64,000 bases of DNA from Sphingobium sp. OAS761 (GTDB lineage: Bacteria; Pseudomonadota; Alphaproteobacteria; Sphingomonadales; Sphingomonadaceae): assembly GCF_024168485.1 (NCBI RefSeq), contig NZ_JALJVY010000005.1, positions 124,001 through 188,000 on the forward strand, in the 5' to 3' direction. A program made the position numbers and the translations under genes. Positions 18,094 through 26,095 of this stretch are shown here, piece after piece (the first letter of the stretch is position 1; each line of letters starts with the position of its first letter). The notes beneath the pieces are model-generated. The model did no database searches. It saw nothing but the letters and a program-made list of their open reading frames with translations, and was not told the DNA's origin.

Positions 18094-19298
18094 CGAAGGA
18101 TGCGCGCAGGCCGCTGACCAGGCTGGCCCAGGCCGGACGACGGGCGGAATGGACCGGCATGCCGGGGCAGCCCGGCGGCATCGTCAACCCGCCGGTGTGG
18201 CGCGCGTCGACGATCCTGTACGAAAACGTCGCCCATCTGCGGAAGGCGGCGGCCAGCAGCACGCACGAACGCCTGTTCTACGGACGCAAGGGCACGCCCA
18301 CCGCCTGGTCGCTGGCCGACGCGCTGACCGAGATGGAACCGGGCGCGCAGGGCACGATGCTCTTTCCCTCCGGCGTCGCGGCGATCGCCTGTTCGCTGAT
18401 GGCGGTGCTCCGGCCCGGGGACCGGCTGCTGATGGTCGACAGCGCCTATGATCCCACGCGCGCCTTTTGCGAACAGCATCTGAAACCCATGGGGATCGAG
18501 ACCGCCTATTATGATCCGCTCGATACCGCCGGACTCGACGCCCATCTGGCCGCCGGGCCGGTCCGCGCCATCTTTCTGGAAAGTCCCGGCAGCCTGACTT
18601 TCGAGGTGCAGGATGTTCCGGCCATCGCCCGCTGGGCCAGGGCGAACGGTGTCGTCACGCTGATGGACAACACCTGGGCGACGCCGCTGTTCTTCCCCGC
18701 ACTGGCCCATGGCGTCGACATAGCGATCCTGGCCTGCACCAAATATATAGTCGGCCATTCCGACGTGATGCTGGGTTCCGCCACCGCCAATGCGGACTGG
18801 TTCGCGCGACTGCGCCAGACCGCCTATCTGTTCGGACAGATGGTCAGCCCCGACGATGCCTGGCTGGCGACGCGCGGCCTGCGGACGCTGGGCGTCCGCC
18901 TGCGCCAGCATGAGGAAGGCGCGCTGGCGGTCGCCCGATGGCTGGACAACAGGCCGGAGGTTGCCCATGTGCTGCATCCCGCCCTGCCCGGCTGCCCCGG
19001 ACACGCGCATTGGGCGCGCGACTTTTCCGGATCGACCGGGCTGTTCTCCTTCATCCTGAACGGCGGCGACGACGCCGCCCGCGCCGCCTTGATCGACGGA
19101 CTCGCCCATTTCGGCATCGGCTATAGCTGGGGCGGCTTCGAAAGCCTGGCCCTGCCGGTCGACCCGGCCCGATACCGCACCGCGACCCTGTGGCAGGCCG
19201 CCGGGCCGGTGATACGGTTGCAGATCGGCCTGGAGGACCCGGCCGACCTGATTGCCGACCTGGACGCGGGGCTTGCCCGGTTCCGGGCAGCGTCATGA
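18090..19298 (+). CDS. metC: cystathionine beta-lyase (PLP-dependent)
   Basis: 402 residues of the Cys/Met metabolism PLP family. Visible are the tyrosine-containing FYGRKGTPT segment that binds the cofactor phosphate, VTLMDNTWATP with the pyridine-binding Asp, and the Schiff-base lysine Lys218 in CTKYIVGHSDVMLGS. It converts cystathionine to homocysteine, pyruvate and ammonia, and related enzymes also desulfurate cysteine. The ATG overlaps the upstream sseA stop, and its own stop overlaps the next gene, so all three should be translationally coupled. Confidence 0.92.
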   Translation: MTKDARRPLTRLAQAGRRAEWTGMPGQPGGIVNPPVWRASTILYENVAHLRKAAASSTHERLFYGRKGTPTAWSLADALTEMEPGAQGTMLFPSGVAAIACSLMAVLRPGDRLLMVDSAYDPTRAFCEQHLKPMGIETAYYDPLDTAGLDAHLAAGPVRAIFLESPGSLTFEVQDVPAIARWARANGVVTLMDNTWATPLFFPALAHGVDIAILACTKYIVGHSDVMLGSATANADWFARLRQTAYLFGQMVSPDDAWLATRGLRTLGVRLRQHEEGALAVARWLDNRPEVAHVLHPALPGCPGHAHWARDFSGSTGLFSFILNGGDDAARAALIDGLAHFGIGYSWGGFESLALPVDPARYRTATLWQAAGPVIRLQIGLEDPADLIADLDAGLARFRAAS

Positions 19299-20560
19299 AC
19301 GGGGTGGTCCCGCCCGAACTGATCGCGCGGCTGGAACGAAGCGCGGACTGGATCGAAGGCGGGATCGCTCTGGGCGTTGCGGTCGGCCTCTACGTGCTGG
19401 CGGCCGCGCTCTCGCGCATCATCGCGAAGCGGATCGCGCCGCATTGCGTCCATCTTGGCCCGGCATTCGCACCCCACGTCCGGCCGCTGGTCCGCCATGG
19501 CCTGGCCACCCTGTTCGTCGGGATCGCGACCGCCGTGTGGCCGACCGGCACGACCGCCAACATCGTGCTGGCCTGCGTCATGGGCTTGGCGCTGGCGATG
19601 GTCGCCGCGCATCTGTTGCGCGGTGTTTCCATACCCCTGTGGGCGACGGTGCCGCTGGCCATACTGATTTTCGTCATGCTGCTGTCGGGCAGCACAGGCG
19701 GCCTCACGCCCCTGGCCCAGATGCTGGACAGCGTGGGCCTGCAACTGGGCAAAAGCCGCATCTCGCTGCTGAACGTCATTTCGGTGGCGGCCATCGGCGT
19801 CGGCCTGTTCGGCGCGGTCCGTCTTGCCAACCGGCTGCTGACACGCAGCATAGCCAATGCGCGCGGCATGGACCCGACGCAGAAGCTGCTCGCCGAAAAG
19901 CTGGCGGGCATCACCATCATCGCCGTCGCCTTCTTCTTCGGGGTCGACATATTGGGCATCGACCTGACCGCCTTCGCCGTGTTTTCCGGGGCGCTGGGGC
20001 TGGCGGTCGGCTTTGGCCTGCAAAAGACGGTCGGCAACCTGATCGCCGGCATCATCCTGCTGCTCGACCGGTCGATCAAGCCCGGTGACGTCATCGTCGT
20101 CGGCGAGAGCGTGGGATGGGTCAGCAAGATCGGCGTGCGCGCCGTCAGCGTCATCACCCGGGACGGCAAGGAACATCTGATCCCGAACGAAAACCTAATG
20201 ACCCAGGAAGTCGAAAACTGGTCCTATTCCAATCGCAACGTGCGCATTCATATTCCCGTCGGCGTCGCCTATGAAAGCGACCTGCCGCTGGCGCAGAAAC
20301 TGATGCTCCAGGCCGCGAACGAAAGCCCTCGCGTGCTGAAGGACCCCAAGCCAAATGTCTGGCTGACCGGATTTGGCGACAGCAGCGTCGACCATGAGAT
20401 CCTGGCCTGGATTTCCGACCCGGAGGCAGGGGTGGGCAATGTGCGATCGGACGTGCTGGGCCGACTGTGGCACCTGTTCCGCGACAACGGCATCACCATT
20501 CCCTTCCCGCAACGCGTCATCCACATGGCGCCGCCGGACGAGGCGGGGAACGCGGACTGA
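19295..20560 (+). CDS. MscS-family mechanosensitive ion channel
   Basis: 421 residues. Five to six hydrophobic helices (about 20-230) precede the pore helix ALGLAVGFGLQKTVGNLIAG, the Gly/Ala-rich TM3 of MscS channels, and then a beta domain (SIKPGDVIVV, IPNENLMTQEVENWSYS) and an alpha/beta domain ending near residue 405. It opens under membrane tension to release solutes during hypo-osmotic shock. It has an extended N-terminus compared with E. coli MscS. The start overlaps the metC stop by four bases, an unexpected partner. Confidence 0.9.
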   Translation: MNGVVPPELIARLERSADWIEGGIALGVAVGLYVLAAALSRIIAKRIAPHCVHLGPAFAPHVRPLVRHGLATLFVGIATAVWPTGTTANIVLACVMGLALAMVAAHLLRGVSIPLWATVPLAILIFVMLLSGSTGGLTPLAQMLDSVGLQLGKSRISLLNVISVAAIGVGLFGAVRLANRLLTRSIANARGMDPTQKLLAEKLAGITIIAVAFFFGVDILGIDLTAFAVFSGALGLAVGFGLQKTVGNLIAGIILLLDRSIKPGDVIVVGESVGWVSKIGVRAVSVITRDGKEHLIPNENLMTQEVENWSYSNRNVRIHIPVGVAYESDLPLAQKLMLQAANESPRVLKDPKPNVWLTGFGDSSVDHEILAWISDPEAGVGNVRSDVLGRLWHLFRDNGITIPFPQRVIHMAPPDEAGNAD

Positions 20561-20626
20561 GCTTTCCACCCGGCGGGAACCCGCAGAAGCGCTACGGCGT
20601 CCGTGGGAAATGAACGTCTCGTGCTT

Positions 20627-20644
20627 TGTTGCAGTCTAGCAACA
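20627..20644. promoter_or_regulatory. inverted repeat TGTTGC-N6-GCAACA upstream of the porin gene
   Basis: A 6-bp perfect inverted repeat with a 6-nt spacer lies 165 bases before the porin start. The same arms and spacer occur just upstream of clpB. It may be an operator or a hairpin near the 5' end of the transcript. Between it and the porin gene there is no other gene, so the porin mRNA may have a long leader. Confidence 0.35.
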
Positions 20645-20808
20645 TAAGGGAAGTAAAAGACATGATAGAGCAATAATTCCTTGTGCGCCGCAGCGAGGAA
20701 AGGCATGGGCATAGGTGTTGAGGCAGCCGGCCCATCCCGAGCGGGGGTATCAGAGAGGCAGGCGCCTGACGCAGGCGGGACGATCGCAGAACCACCAAGG
20801 GGAAAAAC

Positions 20809-21540
20809 ATGCGTAAGTCCATTCTCGGCCTCTCGGCCATTGCTCTTGCCGCGATGTCGGCTCCGGCATTCGCCCAGGACGAGTCCAGCGATGGCATCAC
20901 CATCACCGGTTCGGCCACTGTCACCTCGGACTATCGTTTCCGCGGCGTCACGCAGAATCAGGAAAATTTCGCGATTCAGGGCGGCTTCACGGTCAGCCAT
21001 GAAAGCGGTTTCTATGTCAGCACCTGGGGTTCGAACATCGATTTCGGCCATGTGGGCGAAGGCAGCGCGGAAATCGACCTGATCGCGGGCTATTCGACCG
21101 AAGTCGCGTCGGGCGTGACCGTCGACGGCGGCGTTACCTACTACTGGTATCCCGGCAACGACAAGGGCACCGATTTCGACATCGTCGAGCCTTATATCTC
21201 GGTGTCGGGCGCGCTGGGCCCGGTAAATTCCAAGCTTGGCCTGGCCTATGCGCCCGACCAGGATTCGCTGGGCGGCAACAGCGCCGTCTACGTCTACAAC
21301 GACAACAACATGGCGATCCCGAACACGCCCTTCACGGTCAAGACCCATCTCGGCTACGCCAAGAGCGACGGCTTCCTGGGCGGCCCGGACGGCGATCTGG
21401 TCGACTGGATGGTCGGCGTCGACACCAGCTGGAAGGCGCTGACCTTCGGTGTCGCTTATGTGAACACCGACTGGGAAGGCACGAAGAACGCCGCCGGTGC
21501 CGACGGCACGGTGGTCTTCTCGCTCACCGCGGCCTTCTGA
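20809..21540 (+). CDS. TorF-family putative outer-membrane porin
   Basis: 243 residues with a signal peptide (about 1-23, ending AFAQ). The rest alternates beta strands and ends with an aromatic residue (LTAAF), as outer-membrane barrels do. TVTSDYRFRGVTQNQENFAIQGG is split over the first strands and is the hallmark of the TorF/TIGR02001 family. Family members are presumed to be small porins of unknown substrate. The start is preceded by AAGGGGAAAAAC. It is followed by a strong terminator, so it is monocistronic. Confidence 0.88.
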   Translation: MRKSILGLSAIALAAMSAPAFAQDESSDGITITGSATVTSDYRFRGVTQNQENFAIQGGFTVSHESGFYVSTWGSNIDFGHVGEGSAEIDLIAGYSTEVASGVTVDGGVTYYWYPGNDKGTDFDIVEPYISVSGALGPVNSKLGLAYAPDQDSLGGNSAVYVYNDNNMAIPNTPFTVKTHLGYAKSDGFLGGPDGDLVDWMVGVDTSWKALTFGVAYVNTDWEGTKNAAGADGTVVFSLTAAF

Positions 21541-21563
21541 TCGAACGCCACCTCGACAAAAGG

Positions 21564-21601
21564 AAGGGGGCGTCGCGGCGACAAGCCGCGGCGCCCCCTT
21601 T
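21564..21601 (+). terminator. terminator of the porin gene
   Basis: A 16-bp stem (arms at 21564-21579 and 21585-21600, one G-U pair) with a 5-nt loop ends in CTTT. Its length and position 24 bases after the stop support a terminator, although the T-run is short. Confidence 0.75.
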
Positions 21602-21657
21602 GCAATAGGGGCTTTTCCGGCGTTACATTCCGTATCGGCGGGCTTATAGCGGCAACC

Positions 21658-22164
21658 ATGTATCCGCTGGCGCTTCTGCTGCTGTTCATCGCTACCGTCG
21701 CCGCGATGGAAGGCTTTGCCTATGTCATGCATCGCTGGGTGATGCACGGTCCGGGCTGGTTCCTGCACGCGAGCCATCATCGCCCGCGCACCGGCCGGTG
21801 GGAAGCCAACGACCTGTATTTCGTGATCTTCGCGCTGCCGTCCATCCTGCTGCTGCTTGGCGGCGTGCAGTGGGGCTGGGGCAACTGGGCTACCGCCGCA
21901 GGTGCCGGCATCGCCGCCTATGGCGCCATATATCTGGGCTTTCACGACATCATCGTGCACCAGCGCGTACGCCATCGCTACGTCGCCCGGTCGCGCTACA
22001 TGAAACGCATCGTGCAGGCCCATCGGCTGCACCACGCGGTAGAGACCAAGGCGGGTACGGTCAGCTTCGGTTTCCTTGTGGCACCCCGGCCGGACGCGTT
22101 GAAGCAAGAACTGGCGCGGCGGGGCAGGACCGGCGTTCGCGCGCCCGTCACCCTTTCAGACTGA
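21658..22164 (+). CDS. crtZ: beta-carotene 3-hydroxylase
   Basis: 168 residues with four hydrophobic helices. The di-iron histidine clusters of the fatty-acid-hydroxylase/CrtZ family are all present: HRWVMH, HASHHRPR, HDIIVHQRVRHRY and AHRLHHAVE. The end FGFLVAPRPDALKQEL matches CrtZ. It hydroxylates beta-carotene to zeaxanthin, the route to nostoxanthin-type pigments in sphingomonads. No other carotenoid gene is nearby. Its last 17 bases overlap the end of the convergent lipoprotein gene. Confidence 0.95.
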   Translation: MYPLALLLLFIATVAAMEGFAYVMHRWVMHGPGWFLHASHHRPRTGRWEANDLYFVIFALPSILLLLGGVQWGWGNWATAAGAGIAAYGAIYLGFHDIIVHQRVRHRYVARSRYMKRIVQAHRLHHAVETKAGTVSFGFLVAPRPDALKQELARRGRTGVRAPVTLSD

Positions 22165-22642
22165 GGCCCGCCACGTTGAAGCGGAAGGGCGCGGTCGCGT
22201 CCTTGGGGCCGACCATCAGGTCGACCTTCACCATCCTGGCGCCGGCAATGGTCTCGTAGGCCTTTTGCGAGGGCAGTATCTCGATCCCGTCCCTGGCGTC
22301 GGTCATGCGCCCCTGCCAGCGATGGGTCGCGCCGACGTCATCGGTCGCCGTCACGGCACAGGCGGACAGGTCGCACTGGAACGGCGCACCGACCAGCTTC
22401 ACGGTGACGACCTTCTCCCCATTGTCCATCGGCTGCACCAGCAACACGGAAAATGTGTCGGGCGCGGTCATCGTCCGGACGCTGTTGGCGCTGCCGATAT
22501 AGGCGAGCTTCGCCTTGGCGCCGGACCCGCCCTCATATTTCCAGTTCTGGCCGATTTCCTGCCGCTGCGTCGGCTGGTCCTTGCCGGCCGATCCGCATGC
22601 GGCCATGAGGCCGAGCGTTGCCAGGGTGATGATATGGCGCAT
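22148..22642 (-). CDS. small lipoprotein, unknown function
   Basis: 164 residues starting with a lipoprotein signal (LGLMAACGSAG, lipobox Cys near 16). The mature part is about 148 residues, with PFQCDLSACAV holding two cysteines that may pair. No family is recognised. The start is chosen by the strong AAGGAGGAC seven bases upstream. It is the last gene of the strand after sufE and may belong to the long psp-sufE transcription unit. Confidence 0.72.
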   Translation of the reverse strand: MRHIITLATLGLMAACGSAGKDQPTQRQEIGQNWKYEGGSGAKAKLAYIGSANSVRTMTAPDTFSVLLVQPMDNGEKVVTVKLVGAPFQCDLSACAVTATDDVGATHRWQGRMTDARDGIEILPSQKAYETIAGARMVKVDLMVGPKDATAPFRFNVAGLSLKG

Positions 22643-22704
22643 GATCCTGTCCTCCTTGCGGAGGAAACAACGCGGATTGCCCCGCCGCGGTTGCGCGGCA
22701 CGGA

Positions 22705-23112
22705 TCACGCGTAGCGGGCGGCGGTGTCCCGAATGAGCGCGATCATGTTGGGTATGCCCTGGGTCCGGTTGGAACTGAGCTGATTCCGGAGATCGAAGGG
22801 GGCCAGTGCCGATTCCACGTCCGTGTCGCCGACCTGCGCCGGGCTGCGATCCTGCACCGTCATGAGCACCAGCGCGATGATGCCCTTGGTAATGGCGGCG
22901 TTGCTGTCCGCAAGGAAGTGCAGGCGTCCGTCATCCAGCATCGTGGGATAGATCCAGACCGCCGCCGAACAGCCCCGGACCAGTGTCGCGTCGGTCTTGA
23001 GCGCATCCGGCATGGGCTCCAGCGTGCGGCCAAGGTCGATCAGCAGGCGATAGCGGTCATCCGCATCAAGAAATTCATATTCGTCCCGAAGGTCGGCAAG
23101 GGCGTCGGTCAT
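22705..23112 (-). CDS. sufE: SufE-family cysteine desulfuration protein
   Basis: 135 residues. The segment LVRGCSAAVWIYP carries the catalytic cysteine that accepts persulfide from a SufS-type desulfurase. Other family signs are YRLLIDLGR near the start, and ALVLMTVQDRSPAQV with the C-terminal LSSNRTQGIPNMI. It helps iron-sulfur cluster assembly. No suf operon is adjacent; it lies downstream of the psp-related genes on the same strand, 52 bases past the last one. The chosen start gives the usual SufE length. Confidence 0.93.
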   Translation of the reverse strand: MTDALADLRDEYEFLDADDRYRLLIDLGRTLEPMPDALKTDATLVRGCSAAVWIYPTMLDDGRLHFLADSNAAITKGIIALVLMTVQDRSPAQVGDTDVESALAPFDLRNQLSSNRTQGIPNMIALIRDTAARYA

Positions 23113-23164
23113 GGACGCCCATATAGATGGAAAAGCGCGCGCGGAAACCCGCCTTTCCGTCTTT

Positions 23165-23398
23165 TCAAAGGTCGACGCCGGCGGCGATCGCTTCCAGCTT
23201 GCGGATTCTTTCCTTGAGATCCGCGACCTCGATCCGCGCCGCAGCCGAAGGCGGCGCACTGTCCTCGCCGCGACGACCGAGTTCGGCGCGTTTGAGATCG
23301 AGCCAGCCGTCCCAGGCACGCAACGTCGCGGCGGTCAGCATCGCCAGCCCGACAAGGGCCGTTATCGCAAGGGTCAGGTAAAGATAGGGGTCCTGCAT
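23165..23398 (-). CDS. Psp-associated small membrane/coiled-coil protein, fifth in the array
   Basis: 77 residues. One transmembrane helix (about 6-27, LYLTLAITALVGLAMLTAAT) is followed by a basic linker and a short coiled coil ending in LKERIRKLEAIAAG. It is the shortest and most divergent member: the ERI-x-TD tail shared by its neighbours is reduced to EAIAAG. A good ribosome site (AGGGAGG) supports translation. It resembles PspB in layout but not closely in sequence. Confidence 0.75.
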   Translation of the reverse strand: MQDPYLYLTLAITALVGLAMLTAATLRAWDGWLDLKRAELGRRGEDSAPPSAAARIEVADLKERIRKLEAIAAGVDL

Positions 23399-23426
23399 AT
23401 AAGCCTCCCTGTCGCAGGAACCGCGA

Positions 23427-23678
23427 TCAGTCGCGGTCCCGAAGTTTTTCGAATTCCCGCTCCAGCGCGGTGGAGCCGTCCGTCGCCAGCCGTTCCAGCA
23501 CGGCGACCCGGTCCTTGAGCGCCTTCACCTCGGCGCGCAGCCTTTCCGTATCCGGGTCCGGACCGCGCTGAATGACATCCTCGCCCTTGTGGCGGCGAAC
23601 CACACCATATTTGGCGCGGACGACGCTGGCGATGGCGGTGATCGCGACGATGGCGACGACCATTTCAAACGGATTCAT
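23427..23678 (-). CDS. Psp-associated small membrane/coiled-coil protein, fourth in the array
   Basis: 83 residues. A transmembrane helix (about 5-20) leads into a charged linker and a coiled coil ending with VAVLERLATDGSTALEREFE. The block ERLATD and the LxxEF-x2-LR end match the other array members. It starts after AGGGAG at a good distance and lies 33 bases after the preceding gene. Function is unknown; PspB/PspC-like interaction with PspA is inference from position and shape. Confidence 0.78.
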   Translation of the reverse strand: MNPFEMVVAIVAITAIASVVRAKYGVVRRHKGEDVIQRGPDPDTERLRAEVKALKDRVAVLERLATDGSTALEREFEKLRDRD

Positions 23679-23711
23679 AAGCTCTACTCCCTGTTCGATC
23701 CGGCAACGGCG

Positions 23712-23975
23712 CTAGTTGAGGGGCGCGTCGCGCAGACTGTCGATTTCATCGGCAAGGTCATGGCCGCGATCGGTGGCGATGCGTTCCAGCACGCGGATGC
23801 GCTGTTCCATGCGTTCAATCCCGGCGGCATATTGGGCCGCCTTTTCCGCGCCCAGGCTGGTCTGCGCCTCGATCTGGCGCTCCTTCATGCGGATCCACCT
23901 GACGGCAACCCGCGACAGGATCGCGACGATGGGGATCGCCATGCCCATGATAGGAAAAAAAATTCCGGCGTTCAT
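23712..23975 (-). CDS. Psp-associated small membrane/coiled-coil protein, third in the array
   Basis: 87 residues. The N-terminal hydrophobic helix (about 4-25) is followed by RWIRMKERQ, as in PspB, and a coiled coil ending in RVLERIATDRGHDLADEIDS. This end is nearly the same as the C-terminus of PspC (LADEIESLR) encoded upstream. The ribosome site is AGGAGAA. Probably a cytosolic-facing single-pass protein. Confidence 0.8.
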   Translation of the reverse strand: MNAGIFFPIMGMAIPIVAILSRVAVRWIRMKERQIEAQTSLGAEKAAQYAAGIERMEQRIRVLERIATDRGHDLADEIDSLRDAPLN

Positions 23976-23999
23976 CCGTTTTCTCCTGAAAATCGACGG

Positions 24000-24344
24000 T
24001 CAGTTTGCGGGGCCGCGCAGCCGTTCGATCTCGCGATTGAGCTGATGGCCTTCATCGGTGACGATGCGTTCGATCACCGCCATGCGGTCCTTCACCGAAC
24101 CCAGCTCGGCGCGCAGTTGCGCATTTTCCTGATTGAGCAGCCGGATGCGCTCGACCATTTCGCCATTTTTCTGCGGATAGACCGCCTGGCCCCAGGCGCC
24201 GTCCAGCGGATAGCCGTGGCGCACGCGCAGCCAGGTGGTGAATATCCAGCCGCCGATCGCAATCAGGCCGAGCAACAGCCCGCCGCCGATGATCCACGGC
24301 AGGTTCGGAATGATCACCGCGTCGGCAATGTCGACGTTGTTCAT
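24000..24344 (-). CDS. Psp-associated membrane/coiled-coil protein with RHGYP motif, second in the array
   Basis: 114 residues. A transmembrane helix (about 15-38) ends in the motif FTTWLRVRHGYP, followed by a tryptophan and a long coiled coil (about 60-110) closing with RMAVIERIVTDEGHQLNREI. The RHGYP block is shared with the neighbouring first member, so the two are recent paralogues. AGGGGA precedes the start. Confidence 0.8.
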   Translation of the reverse strand: MNNVDIADAVIIPNLPWIIGGGLLLGLIAIGGWIFTTWLRVRHGYPLDGAWGQAVYPQKNGEMVERIRLLNQENAQLRAELGSVKDRMAVIERIVTDEGHQLNREIERLRGPAN

Positions 24345-24368
24345 GACAGGTCCCCTTGCTTGCCGAGA

Positions 24369-24659
24369 TCAGCGCAGCGCGTCGATGTCGCGCGCGGTGC
24401 GGGCTGCGGGATCGGTGACGATCCGCTCCAGCACGGCGATGCGCTCCTCGAGGCGGCTGATCCGGCCGGTCAGCTTTTCGTTTTCGCTTGAAAGAAGGTC
24501 GATTTTTCGACCGGCGTCGGGATCGTTTCGATGAGCGACGCCCGACCATTCATTTTCCACCGGATAGCCATGACGGGCCCGGATCCAGGTGGTGAACATC
24601 CAGCCCAGCGTCGACATGGCGACGATGGCAATGACGAAGGAGGGGCCACCCAAATTCAT
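24369..24659 (-). CDS. Psp-associated membrane/coiled-coil protein with RHGYP motif, first in the array
   Basis: 96 residues. A transmembrane helix (about 6-24) ends in FTTWIRARHGYP, then a tryptophan and a coiled coil with RISRLEERIAVLERIVTD and a final RDIDALR. It is a close relative of the following gene. It lies 36 bases after pspC and has a good ribosome site (GGGAGAAG). Confidence 0.8.
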   Translation of the reverse strand: MNLGGPSFVIAIVAMSTLGWMFTTWIRARHGYPVENEWSGVAHRNDPDAGRKIDLLSSENEKLTGRISRLEERIAVLERIVTDPAARTARDIDALR

Positions 24660-24695
24660 GACTGCTTCTCCCTGTTATCCGCCCCGGCGCCGCTG

Positions 24696-25070
24696 TCAGC
24701 GCAGGCTTTCGATTTCGTCGGCCAGACGGGTGTTGCGGCTGGTATAATAGACCTCGATGTCAGCCAGGCGGCGATCGATGTCGCGGAACTTTGCCCGGAC
24801 GTCGCGGGTCGAGCGTGCCGGATTGGCGCGCACGCCCTGCCAGAATTTCTCGTCGTCGCGGTCGCTGTAAAGTCCGGCAGGCTTGCTGTCGGCGATCACC
24901 CCGATCGCGAAATAGCCGAGCACCGTCCAGCCGATGATGAAGAAGGACAGGAACATGGCGACCCGGACCCAGACGACATCGATGCCGGTATAGTCCGCGA
25001 TTCCTGCGCACACGCCCAGAAACTTGCCGTTCTGCTTGTCGAGGTAGAATTTGGTGCGGCGGGCGGTCAT
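24696..25070 (-). CDS. pspC: phage shock protein C-like envelope stress protein
   Basis: 124 residues. The N-terminal PspC domain is clear: FYLDKQNGKFLGVCAGIADY, then VWVRVAMFLSFFIIGWTVLG with the transmembrane helix. A cytosolic or periplasmic coiled coil of about 60 residues follows, ending in TRLADEIESLR, the motif repeated in downstream small genes. In enterobacteria PspB and PspC sense inner-membrane damage and recruit PspA away from PspF. The start lies one base after the pspB stop. Confidence 0.93.
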   Translation of the reverse strand: MTARRTKFYLDKQNGKFLGVCAGIADYTGIDVVWVRVAMFLSFFIIGWTVLGYFAIGVIADSKPAGLYSDRDDEKFWQGVRANPARSTRDVRAKFRDIDRRLADIEVYYTSRNTRLADEIESLR

Positions 25071-25071
25071 C

Positions 25072-25338
25072 TCAGTTCCTCCGGTCGAAATCATAATTGT
25101 CGTCTTGGGCGGGACGGGCGGGGCGGAAATCCGGGTTATCGGCGGCGACGATCCGTTCGACCGTCTGCAACCGATCCTCCAGCCGACGGGCGAGAAGGTG
25201 GAGTTCGTCCAGCAGCTTCTCATCCTCGTCGGTGATCTTGGGGGCCTGTTTCCACTTGGTGACATAGTGGAAGATCAGCCAGGGCATGCCGATGAACAGC
25301 ATGCCGCAGATCATGATGGGAACCAGCACGTCTTCCAT
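25072..25338 (-). CDS. pspB: phage shock protein B-like membrane protein
   Basis: 88 residues with a transmembrane helix (about 5-25, ending LIFHYVTKWK) and an amphipathic coiled coil (LARRLEDRLQTVERIVAADN). This matches PspB in length, topology and position. The segment VERIVA is shared with the C-termini of the other small psp-linked proteins. It partners PspC in sensing. Four bases separate it from pspA. Confidence 0.9.
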   Translation of the reverse strand: MEDVLVPIMICGMLFIGMPWLIFHYVTKWKQAPKITDEDEKLLDELHLLARRLEDRLQTVERIVAADNPDFRPARPAQDDNYDFDRRN

Positions 25339-25342
25339 GGGA

Positions 25343-26011
25343 TCACGCTCCCCTGTTCATGTTGGCCTTGAGCGCGGCGAGTTCGGCATCGACCTTGTCG
25401 GATGTCTTCAGCTCGGCAATCTCTTCCTCCAGCGTCTTGGGCTGCTGGCCCATGGACATCGCGTCGGCGCGGCCTTCGGCAATGTCGACGCGGCGTTCCA
25501 GCATGTCGAAGCGGGCAAAGGCCTCGTTCACCTTCTCGCCGGCATAGGCTTCGCGCACGCGCAGCCGGCTCTCGGCGCTCTGCATCCGGGTAACCAGGCT
25601 GTTCTGGCGGGCGCGGGCCTCGCGCAGCTTGGCCTGAAGCTTGGCGATGTCGGCCTCCGACGCGGCCAGCGCCTCGTCCAGCACCTCGATCTCATGGCTC
25701 AGCTGCTCGGCCATGTCGGCCGCCTTCTGCTTTTCGACCAGCGCGGCCTTTGCCAGGTCCTCGCGGTCCTTGCTCAGCGCGAGCTGCGCCTTTTCGGTCC
25801 AGCTGTCCTGCAACGCGCTCAGCTTCGCGATATGGCGGCGCATTTCCTTCTGATCGGCGATCGTCCGGGCCGCGGAGGCACGCACCTCGACCAGCGTCTC
25901 TTCCATTTCGAGGATGATCATGCGGATCATCTTCGCCGGATCTTCCGCCTTGTCGAGCAGGTCGGTGACGTTGGCGGCGATGATGTCGCGGGTGCGGGAG
26001 AAAATACCCAT
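25343..26011 (-). CDS. pspA: phage shock protein A
   Basis: 222 residues, nearly all coiled coil, of the PspA/IM30 family. It opens with the amphipathic membrane-binding helix MGIFSRTRDIIAANVTDLLD, followed by EDPAKMIRMIILEMEETLVE, the conserved region that contacts PspF. It stabilises the inner membrane under stress and represses PspF when bound to it. It is preceded by AGGAGTAGTCAC. It is the first recognised psp gene, but a 57-codon gene lies upstream. Confidence 0.96.
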   Translation of the reverse strand: MGIFSRTRDIIAANVTDLLDKAEDPAKMIRMIILEMEETLVEVRASAARTIADQKEMRRHIAKLSALQDSWTEKAQLALSKDREDLAKAALVEKQKAADMAEQLSHEIEVLDEALAASEADIAKLQAKLREARARQNSLVTRMQSAESRLRVREAYAGEKVNEAFARFDMLERRVDIAEGRADAMSMGQQPKTLEEEIAELKTSDKVDAELAALKANMNRGA

Positions 26012-26044
26012 GTGACTACTCCTGGTCTTTCTGTCTTGTTGGAT

Positions 26045-26079
26045 GCCGGGGCGGGCAAGAGGGGGCGGCCCGCCCCGGC
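26045..26079. other. strong intercistronic hairpin upstream of pspA
   Basis: A perfect 12-bp, all but entirely G+C stem (GCCGGGGCGGGC / GCCCGCCCCGGC) with an 11-nt loop lies between the 57-codon gene and pspA. No T-run follows on the transcribed strand, so it is unlikely to be a full terminator. It could attenuate, protect the pspA message or mark a processing site. Confidence 0.6.
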
Positions 26080-26095
26080 CGGGGGTTCGCGGACC

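Noticed and set aside
20564-20595. GGAAC-N17-CGTC resembling an EcfG promoter before the porin gene
   Set aside because: The -10 box differs from CGTT and it lies more than 200 bases from the start; chance match is likely.
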